Shown in pieces: positions 15,262 through 26,900 of a stretch of 64,000 nucleotides of DNA. The stretch's first letter is position 1, and every line of letters starts with the position of its first letter. Under the pieces are notes generated by a model, which saw only the letters and a program-made list of their open reading frames with translations, made no database searches and was not told where the DNA came from. Made by a program: the position numbers and the translations under genes. The stretch covers positions 1,612,001-1,676,000 of the forward strand of contig JAFCMP010000112.1 in the NCBI GenBank assembly GCA_017506865.1, written 5' to 3'. The DNA is from Tribonema minus. Taxonomy: Eukaryota; Sar; Xanthophyceae; Tribonematales; Tribonemataceae.

Positions 15262-18000
15262 CTTGAACTTCTGAAGGCTGCCTCAGATATTACTTTTTCA
15301 AAGAGGCTGACCCTAAACGGCGCCGCTACGACGCTCGTTTGGTTTTTGTTGCTTTGCACTTTATTATTTGGGATCTTCTTACATATCGAATCAGTAGGTG
15401 AGTACCGAATCCTTACATAACGGCCAGACCCCTGAAAGTTACCTGCAGGCTGTCTCACCATTTTGTTGTGTACTGAGTGAATGAGTTAAGGATATAAGGT
15501 TGCCTGCTGTACAGTGTACCGTCTCATTCTGTTTAAACAAAACTCAACAAGTTATACTCAAGTTCTAGATAGCTCAGGGCTGCTGCTGCATTGTACACTC
15601 CTGTAAGGCCTAAGCTGGCCTACATGCTGCTGTCCTGTCCTATGGCTGTTTGTTTGTGTTTAGAGCAACTTGAAGTTTAGACTTGAACTTCTGAAGGCTG
15701 CCTCAGATATTACTTTTACAAAGAGGCTGACCCTTAATGGCGCCGCTACGACGCTCGTTCGGTTTTTGTAGATTTGCACTTTATTATTTGGGATCGATTC
15801 CAAAGTAGAATCATTGGGTGAGAACCGAACCCTTACAGAAATGACAGACCCCTGAAAGTTACCTACAGGCTGTCTCACCATGTTGTTGTGTACTGAGTGA
15901 ATGAGTTAAGGATGGAAGGTTGCCTGCTGTACAGTGTACCATCTCATTCTGTATCAACAAGACTCAACAAGTTATACTCAAGTTCCACATAGCTCAGGGC
16001 TGCTGCTGCATTGGACACTCTTGTAAGGCCCAAGCTGGCCTACATGCTGCTGTCCTGTCCTATGGCTGTTTGTGTGTTTGAAGCGACTTGAAGTTTAGAC
16101 TTGAACTTCTGAAGGCTGCCTCATATATTACTTTTCCAAAGAGGCTGACCCTAAACGGCGCCGCTACGACGCTCGTTCGGTTTTTGTTGCTTTGCACTTT
16201 ATTATTTGGAATCGATTCTAAAGTATAATCAGTAGGTGAGTACCGAATCCTTACATAACCGCCAGACCCCTGAAAGTTACCTACAGGCTGTCTCACCCTG
16301 TTGTTGTGTACTGAGTGAATGAGTTAAGGATGTAAGGTTGCCTACTGTACAGTGTACCATCTCATTCTGTATAAACAAACTCAACAAGTTATACTCAAGT
16401 TCTACGTAGCGCTGGGCTGCTGCGTTGGACGCTCTTGTACGGCCTGAGCTTGGCCTGCATGCTGCTGTCCTGTATACTCCTGCTCTATATAGCTTAGGGC
16501 TGCTGCATTGGGCACTCTTGTGTGGGCTTAAGCTTAGCCTACATGCTGCTGCTGTCTGTCGCATGGCTGTCTAGTCCTATGTTTCACTTAAATTGAAGTT
16601 CCAGTTGAACTTCTGAAGGCTGCCTCAGATATTACTTTTCCAAAGAGGCTGACCCTAGATGGCGCCGCTACAACGCTCGTTCGGTTTTTGTTGCTTTGCA
16701 CTTTATTATTTAGAATCGATTTGAAAGGAGAATCACTAGGTGAGAAACGAATCCATTACATACAGGCCATGGCCCTGGAAGTTGCCTACAAGCTGTCTCA
16801 CCATGTTGTTGTGTACTGAGTGAATGAGTTAAGGATGTAAGGTTGCCTACTGTACAGTGTACCATCTCATTCTGTATAAACAAAACTCAACAAGTTATAC
16901 TCAAGTTCTACATAGCGTTGGGCTGCTGCGTTGGACACTCTTGTACGGCCTGAGCTTGGCCTACATGCTGCTGTCCTGTATACTCATGCTCTATATAGCT
17001 TAGGGCTGCTGCATTGGGCACCCTTGTGTGGGCTTAAGTTTGGCCTACATGCTGCTGTCTGTCGCATGGCTGTCTAGTCCTATGTTTCAGTCAAATTGAA
17101 GTTCCAGTTGAAATTGAAGTTCCAGTTGAACTTCTGAAGGCTGCCTCAGATATTACTTTTCCAAAGAGGCTGACCCTGAATGGCGCCGCTATGACGCTCG
17201 TTCGGTTTTTGTTGCTTTGCACTTTATTATTTGGAATCGATTCAAAAGTAGAATCACTAGGTGAGAAACGAATCCTTACAGAAAGGACAGAGCCCTTAAA
17301 GTTACCTACAGGCTGTCTCGCCATGTTGTTGTGTACTGAGTGAATGAGTTAAGGATATAAGGTTGCCTACTGTACAGTGTACCATCTCATTCTGTATAAA
17401 CAAAACTCAACAAGTTATACTCAAGTTCTACATAGCTTAAGGCTGCTGCTGCATTGGACACTCTTGTATGGCCTAAGCTGGCCTACATGCTGCTGTCCTG
17501 TCGTATGGCTGTTTGTTCGTGTTTGAAGCAACTTGAGGTTTAGACTTGAACTTCTGAAGGCTGCCTCAGATATTACTTTTCCAAAGAGGCTGACCGTAAA
17601 CGGCGCCGCTACGTTGCTCGTTCGGTTTTTGTTGCTTTGCACTTTATTATTTGGAATCGATTCAAAAGTAGAATCACTAGGTGAGAAACGAATCCTTACA
17701 GAAAGGACAGAGCCCTTAAAGTTGCCTACAGGCTGTCTCGCCATGTTGTTGTGTACTGAGTGAATGAGTGAAGGATATAAGGTTGCCTACTGTACAGTGT
17801 ACCATCTCATTCTGTATAAACAAAACTCAACAAGTTATACTCAAGTTCTACATAGCTTAGGGCTGCATTGGACACTCTTGTATGGCCTAAAGTGGCCTAC
17901 ATGCTGCTGTCCTGTCCTATGGCTGTTTGTTTGTGTTTGAAGCAACTTGAAGTTTAGACTTGAACTTTTGAAGGCTGCCTCAGATACTACTTTTCCAAAC
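15262..18000. repeat. Satellite array, 420-520-bp unit, seven copies
   Basis: The phrase 'acttgaacttctgaaggctg' recurs near 15262, 15681, 16099, 16606, 17126, 17547 and, slightly changed, 17960 (partial). Each is followed by 'gaggctgaccctaaa', 'tacgacgctcg', 'gcactttattattt', 'gttgttgtgtactgagtg' and 'actcaacaagttatactc'. Units differ by an extra block of about 90 bp in the copies starting near 16100 and 16600. Recurrent minus-strand frames (GNFKGSVLSVRIRFSPS type) are repeat products. A related core occurs at 63340-64000. Confidence 0.9.
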
Positions 18001-18077
18001 AGATACAGGTTAATGACTTGTTTGATCTGTTGTTTTTTAAAGGCAGCGATTTAAAATATTAAGCACATATCAAGCAG

Positions 18078-18614
18078 ATGGGAGGTGAGAACCGGAACTT
18101 CTACATGCAACAATCCGACGACGCCTACACGTGTGCCAACAGCCAGGAATTGCGCTCTCTCCTGGAAAAGACTGTGGTGTCATCATTTCACGGGGGCTGT
18201 GCCAATACTCTCCGTGATATGTTTGGTGTAGATGACTGCAATGCGCTCAAGACCATCATGTCTGCAGACGTCGCCACAGTCGAGGATGTATGCAGGGTCA
18301 TCACGTGTCGCAAAGGATGGATCTGCAGTAATTCCAGCTTCTTACAGCATTGTCCACAGGACGCCACAGTGGACTACCCGATCCACTGCGCCTTAGGCGC
18401 TCTGTGGAAGATTATTCGCAACATCGACCAGATGTGGTATCCAATTTTCCAGGCTGTGGAGGGGCGGAGGCACCCGGTTCAGCAGAGGATTCAAGGAGCT
18501 AGCTACCGTCATCCGAAAGAAGAGAGCGACCATGGTCGCCTTTGCTCATTAACACCTTACTCGTCACTAGACTCCACGCGCCCTCCCTCTGAAGATGTCA
18601 CAATTCAATGGTAG
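18078..18614 (+). CDS. Hypothetical protein, unknown
   Basis: 178 codons from ATG 18078, 75 bp after the satellite. It is Cys-rich in its first two thirds (SSFHGGCANTLRDMFGVDDC, VEDVCRVITCRKGWICSN). It then reads ALGALWKIIRNIDQMWYPIF, after which the composition changes. Another frame at 18480-18552 continues more plausibly (FKELATVIRKKRATMVAFAH, then stop), so the true end may involve a frame change or a small intron near 18470. No family recognised. Confidence 0.45.
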   Translation: MGGENRNFYMQQSDDAYTCANSQELRSLLEKTVVSSFHGGCANTLRDMFGVDDCNALKTIMSADVATVEDVCRVITCRKGWICSNSSFLQHCPQDATVDYPIHCALGALWKIIRNIDQMWYPIFQAVEGRRHPVQQRIQGASYRHPKEESDHGRLCSLTPYSSLDSTRPPSEDVTIQW

Positions 18615-18704
18615 GCGTGTTCAGGTGTATACGGCAGGGCCATCTTGAACCGTTACCCAAGCTTCTCACCAATTTATTTCTTGTTGTCGATGACTACTCT
18701 GTGT

Positions 18705-18795
18705 CCGACTGTGTGTGCGTGCATGCATGTGTGTGTAATGATGTGCGTGTGCGTGCAATGTGTGCATGTGTGCAGCGAGTGTGTGTGAGCGTCAT
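18705..18795. repeat. TG-rich microsatellite
   Basis: An irregular run of TG/TGCG/TGCATG alternating purine-pyrimidine sequence. Such stretches are prone to Z-form DNA and length change. It is in the spacer between the 18078 gene and the convergent 18964-19347 gene; no gene is claimed in it. Confidence 0.7.
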
Positions 18796-18963
18796 GAGAG
18801 CGTACCATCGTGGAGAATTGTGTGCATTTTTACAAGGAAATGCGTGATCGCCGTCTGCTTCGTCTTCGCAGCGGTACGTGTCCGTCATTGTTACGAACAC
18901 CAACAGCACGGGCAGCAGTTTCGGCAAGAGAGCAGAAGTTGTCATGTCGTCGGAGTATGCAGT

Positions 18964-19347
18964 TTAAGCATTGTACGTGGTGGAGGCTGCTTCCCCCCTG
19001 TCCGTGTAGCTCCAGCCGTTATTGGAGCTCTCGGTCAGCCCCTGCTCAGACGCCGCGTTGCAGATCATGCAGGCACCATACACACCATCTGACCAGTACG
19101 ATATGCCCGTCCCACTGCATGCCGGGCAGCCGTCTGCATCGCTGCCGCCGCTGCCGTCATCATCGCTGTCGCCGCTGCCGTCCGCATCGCTGTCGCCGCT
19201 GCCGTCACCGGCTTCCGTCACACCACGCGTGATGGTGCTGTCTTGTACCATTGTGCTCAGGGGGTTGTGAGTGTTGCGAGTGACGTCGGGTCCGACGGCA
19301 GCTGCTGACCTCAGCACCTCTGAGGTGATGCCATAACTCTTGGACAT
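18964..19347 (-). CDS. Asp-rich protein with CxxCxGTG...CxxC motif
   Basis: 127 codons, ATG at 19347. The middle holds three Asp-rich repeats (GDSDADG, GDSDDDG, GGSDADG), each matching the DxDxDG-type core of calcium loops or nearly so. They are followed at once by CPACSGTGISYW and, 13 residues on, CMIC, the Cys pattern of half a DnaJ-type zinc domain. The rest is polar and low in complexity. There is no signal peptide or membrane segment. Metal binding is inferred; no full family is recognised. It is divergent from the MYND gene to its right. Confidence 0.5.
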   Translation of the reverse strand: MSKSYGITSEVLRSAAAVGPDVTRNTHNPLSTMVQDSTITRGVTEAGDGSGDSDADGSGDSDDDGSGGSDADGCPACSGTGISYWSDGVYGACMICNAASEQGLTESSNNGWSYTDRGEAASTTYNA

Positions 19348-19645
19348 TGGTGAGCGTTGTTTTTGTGGTTGCTAATGCACCTGTGAATAAGAGCGAGCAC
19401 ATCAAAGATTGGAATTTTTGGACCGCACGCTATTGAATTATATGCAAGTTTTTGAATCTCCGTTTTTGAATCTTCGTTTTACTAATCTCCGTGTGCTTCA
19501 CTTGCAGGCCCCGCTGTGAATTGAACTGTTATTCGCTCTCAGCCATGGCGCCTCGGTTCCGTTCCGCTCACGAGCCATCCTGGAATATTTTGTTGGTCAC
19601 AGACCAGGCACATCACAATGCACGTTACCACACACACTTGCAAGG

Positions 19646-20224
19646 ATGCAAGCCGAATTCACTGAACAAGACGTCATGCAGCGAATCATCAACAAAGTGC
19701 AGCTGAACTCCGACCTACTTTTTAAGTCGTTGCAGGCCCCCCAGGGCAGGTGCGCTCTCTCAATCGAGATCGACGGCCTTCATGCGGCGACGACCCTGTC
19801 ATTTCATGAGTACGTGTTACAGTGGCTGACTGTGACCGACCTCATGCGCAACGGCAGGTGGACGGGAAACAAGATGAAGCAGGTAGAGACGTACGACACG
19901 GCATCTCAGTTTGTAGTGATTGTGCAGATTTACATTTCCAAATGTCACAGGCGCAGAGAGCGCAATGACTGCATTTCCTGCACTTCCACGATACACAGGG
20001 ATTCGCACAAGCTGCTCGGCGATGTGCCACATGAGATACGCTCCAATCATATGGCGGCGTCTGCCGGTCATGCTCTGCTGTGCGGAAACCCTGGCTGTGA
20101 TGCGCGAGACCACCTCAAGAGGCGCAAGGTGTGTGAAGATGCACGCTACTGTAGTGTTCAGTGTCAGCACACGGACTGGAAGGCACACAAGCTTGTGTGT
20201 CGCAGCATCGCTGAGCAGCGCTGA
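19646..20224 (+). CDS. MYND zinc-finger protein
   Basis: 192 codons. The C-terminal 45 residues are a MYND finger: CGNPGCDARDHLKRRKVC, then EDARYCSVQCQHTDWKAHK and LVC. This has the family's Cys/His spacing (two zinc sites); MYND domains usually bind Pro-rich partner peptides. The N-terminal 130 residues (FTEQDVMQRIINKVQLNSD, then LSIEIDGLHAATTLSFHEYV) are not recognised. A short Arg-rich stretch (KCHRRRERND) lies between. The ATG at 19646 is chosen; an exon further upstream is possible, as a frame is open from about 19491. Confidence 0.65.
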   Translation: MQAEFTEQDVMQRIINKVQLNSDLLFKSLQAPQGRCALSIEIDGLHAATTLSFHEYVLQWLTVTDLMRNGRWTGNKMKQVETYDTASQFVVIVQIYISKCHRRRERNDCISCTSTIHRDSHKLLGDVPHEIRSNHMAASAGHALLCGNPGCDARDHLKRRKVCEDARYCSVQCQHTDWKAHKLVCRSIAEQR

Positions 20225-20903
20225 GTAGTGAGCGCGCGCATCAATACAAACAAATGAGTACTGCATACTTACCTTGCTCCTTCCCCGAGTTATGACTGCT
20301 GCCGCATGCTGCTGCTGTGCTGCTGCTGTTGTGACGAAACTGTGTGCGTTGCTGCTATGCTGCTGCATGATAGTAGTAACAACAGCAGCACGGGCAACAC
20401 TCAAGACATTTAAAGTGTTTAACACGATGCATTCAGCGAGTCTATGGCTATGCTAATGGGGGTTGCACGTCATTGCTATGGCGCCACATGAGAAGTCGCA
20501 TGCTGTTGCATCTACATTGGCGGGTGTCTTGCCAGGGGGGTCAGGGGAGGCGCACAAGCATTGTGCACCGTGGATGTCTGTGAAAGCAAGTGCAGGCATC
20601 GCAGTATCAACAGCAGCAGGGGCAAAAGACTCAAGGCTTTTGATGGGTGAAATCCATGCATTCAGCGAGTCGATGGCTATGCTATGGGGGGCGGGGTGTC
20701 GCACATCATTGCTATCGGTCACACACAGCATAAAGCACATGTGCCTCAGTGACAGTGGGCCAGAAACACTTTCACTCTGGTTAGTTTCGCTGACACCCAT
20801 GGCATGCACGCCTGCGCGTCCTAGCCATACAACCTCTAATGTTGCGCTACTTGCGCCCTCGGCCATGCGGGCGACACAGTGATCACCTGCTGGGGACACG
20901 CAT
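20225..20903. other. Spacer with a 55-bp imperfect direct repeat
   Basis: 'atgcattcagcgagtc' followed by 'tggctatgcta' occurs near 20427 and again near 20655, in both cases followed by 'gggg' and 'cattgctat'. Long but low-quality frames on both strands (20453-20899) overlap each other here and are not called. The spacer is also rich in CTG triplets near 20295-20350. Confidence 0.5.
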
Positions 20904-23900
20904 CTACATCGGCGGATTGCCGGGAGGTGGAGGGGACTGTGTAGGCCCAGACATCTGGCTCTGTGCGGCAGATTGAGAGTAGTAATAGTATCCTGGGCTG
21001 TGCTGCATGTGCAAAGGAACCTGGGCAGCTGGCAGCACCAGATTCTGAGGTTTGTGGCCTATTGCAGGAGTGTGTGCAGATTGCAGCATCTGAGGGGGGT
21101 GACCGTAGGGCAGATACATGCCACACTGCTGCATGTACAGGTAGTTGAAGAACATGGCTTGCTGAGCCCGCTGCTGCTGGGCGAGCTGCTGCTGCTGCTG
21201 GGCCAAGTACGCACGGTGAGCAGCAGCGCTCTGCTGCAACGTTCGGCTGTGCACCTGCGACATCTGCTGCAATGTTTGGCCGTGCTGCTGTGATGTCCTT
21301 CGGTAGTTGATGTGGTGCACTCTCTGAAACTGCTGCAACGACAGTGTGTGTGTCGCCTGCATCTGCTGCATTGTGGTGGTGTGTGTGGTTTGCATGTTGG
21401 CTACCGCGCCCTGCATCTGCTGCATGCTGGTCGCGTGCACGATCTGCATGTTGGCGATTGCGGCGGCAGCCATTTCGGCAATGGCTTGTGCGCCCCCCCC
21501 ACCACCACTGCCCCCGCCCCCCCCAGAACCAACGTCGCTCCCAGCCAAGAACCTGGGGCGGAGTGCAGGAGGTGGATGAGGCACATCTGCATTGGCCTCA
21601 CCAGTCGCTTCCACGAAGTTGTGGCGCTTCCCCCGATTCTGCACTTTGCTCGTCAGCAAAAGCAAAAACTGTCTGTACGCACTCTGCCCGGCGGCGACAC
21701 TGCTGTGCAGCTCCTTCATGCCTGTAAGCGCGACAGACACATCACATGACAGACACATGCAAATTGATACAAATGAGATCTAGCTTTGGTGACATTCCAT
21801 ATGTTTGACAGCATGTGATGTGCATGCCTTGATATGCACGAGCTGAAGGACAGAAACATGCAAATTGATACAAATGAGATCTAGCTTCGGTGACATTCCA
21901 TAAGGTCAACAGCATGTTATGTGCATGCACTCATATGCATGAGCTGAAGGACAGAAGGCCAGAAATATGCAATGGATACTGATGAGATCTAGCTTTGGTG
22001 ACTCTTCATAAGGTCAACAGCATGTTATGTGCATGCACTCATATGCATAAGCTGAAGGACAGACACATGCAAATTGGATAGAAATCAGGTCTAGCTGTGG
22101 TGACATTCGATGTGTCCAACATTATTTTATATGCACGCACTCAATATGCATAAGCTGAAGGACAGACACATGCAGATGCAATTTGTCTGACTCACTTGAT
22201 GCGATGAAGTCCTGTGCCTCCCCGAAAGGCATCTTGCTCGCCGCCGCATAGATTTCTGTCACGGCAGTGGATCGGTTGCTGTAGGACGCGTAGTAGGGGA
22301 TGCCTAAATTGCACCGGCCGATCTCGTTGAGGACCTTGTCGCGGAACGTGTTGTCACCCACTTGGTGATTGGAACCGCCGCTGAGGCCGACCAAGCGGTC
22401 GGGTACCGGGGAACCAAAGTGTATGGTGCGCATCGCCCGGCACAGGAAGAGAACCGTAAGCATGGGCCTGTTGAGCTCCTCCGGGACTGGCACGCACGTC
22501 TTCATCGGCTCCGAGTCGTCACAACCACCGGTGTTAGCGACCGTGCCGAGTTCCGCGTTGGCAATCTCCTGAAAACAGTGCAGCAAAGGGCAATACAGAA
22601 TGTGTGAAGTCAGTAGTGTTTGCACATGACACATCATACACTAGATTGCTTACGGTGCATACATCATCAGTATATCATGCGGCATGCAAAGGTCATTTAC
22701 GTACCTGAAATATGCTGAAGAAAACACGGCCATCTGGACCCGTCGTCATCCTGGCCCAGACTTGAGAGGCAAGGTTGCACATCAAGGACTCGGGTCGCAC
22801 GGGGAGTAGGTAGTAGGCGTAAAGGTGGACGAGGATCTCGAGGTTGGCGACGTCGTACGTAGTGAACTGCTCCTGCTCCAGCATGTGGTGGGCGAGGGTT
22901 TTGACCCAGTCGACCTCCAGGTGCGCGCAGCCGCCGTCTGTCTGCGCCATGTTGAAGCCGTCCGCGCGACGACGCTGGGCCAGGATGTTGACGAGGCCGT
23001 CAAAGTCCGCCATCTGCCGGCCCTGTAGCACCAGCCCCCGTTGAATGGCTCTCTCGAACGGCTTCCAGGTTCTCTCGATGAACCCCTCCAGCATATCATG
23101 TATGAGGTACATGAGATGCTCGGGGAGCATCCGCCCTTGGTCCACCTTGTGCTCATGTGTCTGGCTGGTCGCCTGCCACTTTTTGAGCTGCAGGCGGATG
23201 TAGCACTGGAACGGGGCCTGTCAACACAGCAGACCATGGTGTCAAAGGTATGCTGAATGATTCACGTTAGTAGCAGGCATTTCATACAGCTGATGTGCAC
23301 TTGCAAAATCACAATATGATTCCTATATGACACTTTGCATGTGTCACGGGTGGAGCAGTGCAAGTGTAAGCGCTGCTGCAGCGTCAAGTACAGTGCAAGT
23401 GTCAGGGGTGTCAGTGGAGTTCATAGTTAGTGCATGTGCACAAATATCAGTGTATTAGGCAGGCGTCAGGGCTGAGCAGTGCAAGTGTTGGGCTGAATGA
23501 AATGCGAGTGACGGTGTTGTTCCTTTAGTGAGATAGACATAAGATGCAAGGAGGACAGGTCCAGCATTGGACTATATTCGTACATCAAATCACGTACGGC
23601 TGTTGTAGTTCAAAGTAGTTGAGACAAGTTGAAACCAGCACGACCACGCTTAGTCACACATCCAGGGAGACCGATGCTGCCAATGACACAACCCCCAATA
23701 AGGATGCACGTCATGTCAAGCACAATCATCTGATCTTGACGCAGCCTCTCGGTACATGCACTCAAGTCGATTGAGTTCTTCAAGATGCTCCTGATGGTGT
23801 GCCGGCAGAACTGTGCCTCGCTCATCAAGTTGTTGTACGCCGCTGGTGAACGCGCAGCCTCCCCCGAGTTGGTGTCCGCCGAGAGAAACCACATCTCCAT

Positions 23901-26900
23901 CCTCGCCATGGGGGTGCTGTTGACGACGCACGCCGGTGCGCGTTCGCGTCCTGCTTCGCTGCAGACAAGTGCTTCCAGAGCAGGTGGTAGCAACGGGTGG
24001 GAGGGGGAGACGAGCGTCTCCAGGATGCCGAACGGCTGGCGATCATCGGCAACTGTTGTTGCGTGGATGCGGGATGCTGCCAGCTCCAGCTCGTCCTCAG
24101 GCTGGGTCAGCATGACGGCACCTGAGGCGCAGGTGGGGAGGCGACCGAGGACTGCGGCGGTGGACAGGATCTTAATTACAGAGTTCACTGGGGGGATGTT
24201 GGAAGCTGTCTTACCCGGGTTCCCCTCTAACTCTAAGGTGCTAATGGTCTGCTGGGTCAGACCCGGCCAGCACAGCGACAGGTAGGAGCTGCTGGTGTTG
24301 AGGTGGCTGTATCTATGCTGCGTTGGCGGCAAGAGGCGGTCGCAGGTGACCGAGTCCGCAATGGCGCGAACAATGCCATGGGTCCGCTTGCCGTCCGAGT
24401 GAAGGTGTGGCTGGTTGGGGCGCAGGTACTTGCCCTTTCTGACCCACTCATTGGCATCTAGGCGCGACCCAGACTTCTTCTTGACCTTAGAGTCTGTGAG
24501 GTAGACGTGCAGGACCAACATGCCCTCAAAGACGAGGCATGCGCGCTGCAGCAAGAAGGTGCCCCACGCCTCACACAGAGGCATGACCCCCTGCTCTGGC
24601 TCGGCGCGTTTCAGCACGTCCGACAGACTGAGTAGCTCAGTCCTGGTCGGCGTCCTGTGGCAGGAGAACACATAGATAAGTGAAGTCAGACAGCGTTCTG
24701 TAGGATAGCAGTACATAAAGCTTGTACAGGTGTGATGGTGTGCAACATGTACAGAACTGAGGTTAGATGGCATCCTGTGAGACTGCAGTGTGCAAATACG
24801 TACAAATGTGATTAGACTGCAGATAGCAGTGCAACATGTATAGGACTGAGGTTAGATGGCATCCTGTGAGACTGCAGTGTGCAAATATGTACAAATGTGA
24901 TATAGACTGCAGATAGCAGTGCAACATGTATAGGACTGAGGTTAGATGGCATCCTGTGAGATAGCAGTGTGCAAATATGTACAAATGCGATATAGACTGC
25001 AGATAGCAGTGCAACATGTATGGAACTGAGGTTAGATGTCATCCTGTGAGATAGCAGTGTGCAAATATGTACAAATGTGATATAGACTGCAGATAGCAGT
25101 GCAACATGTATGGAACTGAGGTTAGATGTCATCCTGTGAGATAGCAGTGTGCAAATATGTACAAATGTAATATAGACTGCAGATAGCAGTGCAACATGTA
25201 TAGAACTGAGGTTAGATGTCATCCTGTGAGATAGCAGTGTGCAAATATGTACAAATGTGATATAGACTGCAGATGGCAGTGCAACATGTATAGAACTGAG
25301 GTTAGATGGCATCCTGTGAGACTGCAGTGTGCAAATATGTACAAATGTGATATAGACTGCAGATAGCAGTGCAACATGTATAGAACTGAGGTTAGATGGC
25401 ATCCTGTGAGTCTGCAGTGTGCAAATATGTACAAATGTGTTATAGACTGCAGATAGCAGTGCAACATGTATAGAACTGAGGTTAGATGGCATCCTGTGAG
25501 ATAGCAGTGTGCAAATAATATGTACAAATGTGATATAGACAGCAGATAGCAGTGCAACATGTATAGAACTGAGGTTAGATGCCATCCTGTGAGACTGCAG
25601 TGTGCAAATATGTACAGTTGTAGTATGGACTGTGGACATCAGTGCCAGCATGTACAGATGTTAGGTAGATCATGCAAAATGGAGAAATACATCATCTGAT
25701 GATAGAAGACTCAGGATGGCATAAAATTATTCACCAGCATATGTTGACATCACCTGACATGGGGTGCCTTCCCCTTGCCCCCGCGCTTGCCGGTGCTCTT
25801 CCTGTTGGGGGCGGCATCTACGCTTGTGCTCCGCAGGTCGTCTGACGTCTCGTTAGGCTGAGACTCCTGGGCAGCAGTGCTGCTGGTAGTACGAGAATGC
25901 ACACATACAGAGAGGACAGTGAGGGACCATTTCATTTCATGCGGTGATGACAAGTGAATATGGCTGCCTGTGATCTTACGAATTACAAACAATGAGACAA
26001 GCAATGAATGCACAGGTACCAACAGCTTCCGATCTCACCTGACATTGGATGCCATGCCATTATCATTCCGCTCGCTGTCCGTGCTGGGCGCCGTGACAGT
26101 GCTAGTCATATCTTTGGCCGGCATGATGGGGTCAACACTGTTGACAGCAGAGGACATGACAAAAGCGGGCGTAAATTGATGTTGTGAGGCGACACAAGTA
26201 CTATTGGCAACTACAGGCGCTCAGCCCGGGGTCCCAGCTGCAACCCCTTCATCACTGCCTTCCGCGACGAATATGGGTGTGTATTTTGCGCATGGAAACC
26301 TCAAAACCTATTAGGCCCTTACATCTTACCTACAGTGCCCTGGTGTACATGGTGAACAACATGTTCAAAATATCCTCACATAGGTCACGGTGTTGGTCAT
26401 AGGGATTGAACACCTTTCTTACCTCTGTGCCAAGAACCATGCGCCTATGGCTGGTGCCCTGTTGCCAAAGACAGTGACCCCTGCAACCTTGGAGGTCTCC
26501 TCCCTGTACGAGTTGATGTCCAGTTCGATGGGGCCGTCAACTCCAACAGCGTCCTCGATGGTGTTGTTGATGCGGAGCCGGTCGCGTTGCAGCGTGACGC
26601 TGATGAGCCGGTGACTGCCCACGGCCTCACATGATGTGATCCGCCCCCGCACCCAGCACTTGTTAGCTCCCACCTCCATGGCGACCCAGACTCTTAGCTG
26701 AGAGGTGTCTCCCATGAGATCTACCTTCTTCGCGTCGTCCTTATTCAAGGGTAGGAATGTTGCGTTTGCTGGTGCTGGTGCTGGTGCTGCTGCTGGTGCT
26801 GGTGCTGCTGCTGGTGCTGCTGCTGGTGATGGTGCTGCTGCGGGTGCGGGTGCTGCTGCGGGTGCTGCTGGTGCTACAACTGGTGTGGGTGCCGGGACCG

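Noticed and set aside
15087-17744. Repeated minus-strand frames (RTSVVAAPFRVSLFGKV type) as a gene family
   Set aside because: They exist only because the satellite unit repeats; they have different starts and ends, and nothing suggests translation.
20453-20899. Overlapping frames of about 140-150 codons on both strands
   Set aside because: No domain, mutual overlap and an internal direct repeat; no way to prefer either.
24812-25651. 279-codon frame HMPSNLSSIHVALLSAV repeated
   Set aside because: Product of a 90-bp minisatellite in an intron; the period is a multiple of three.
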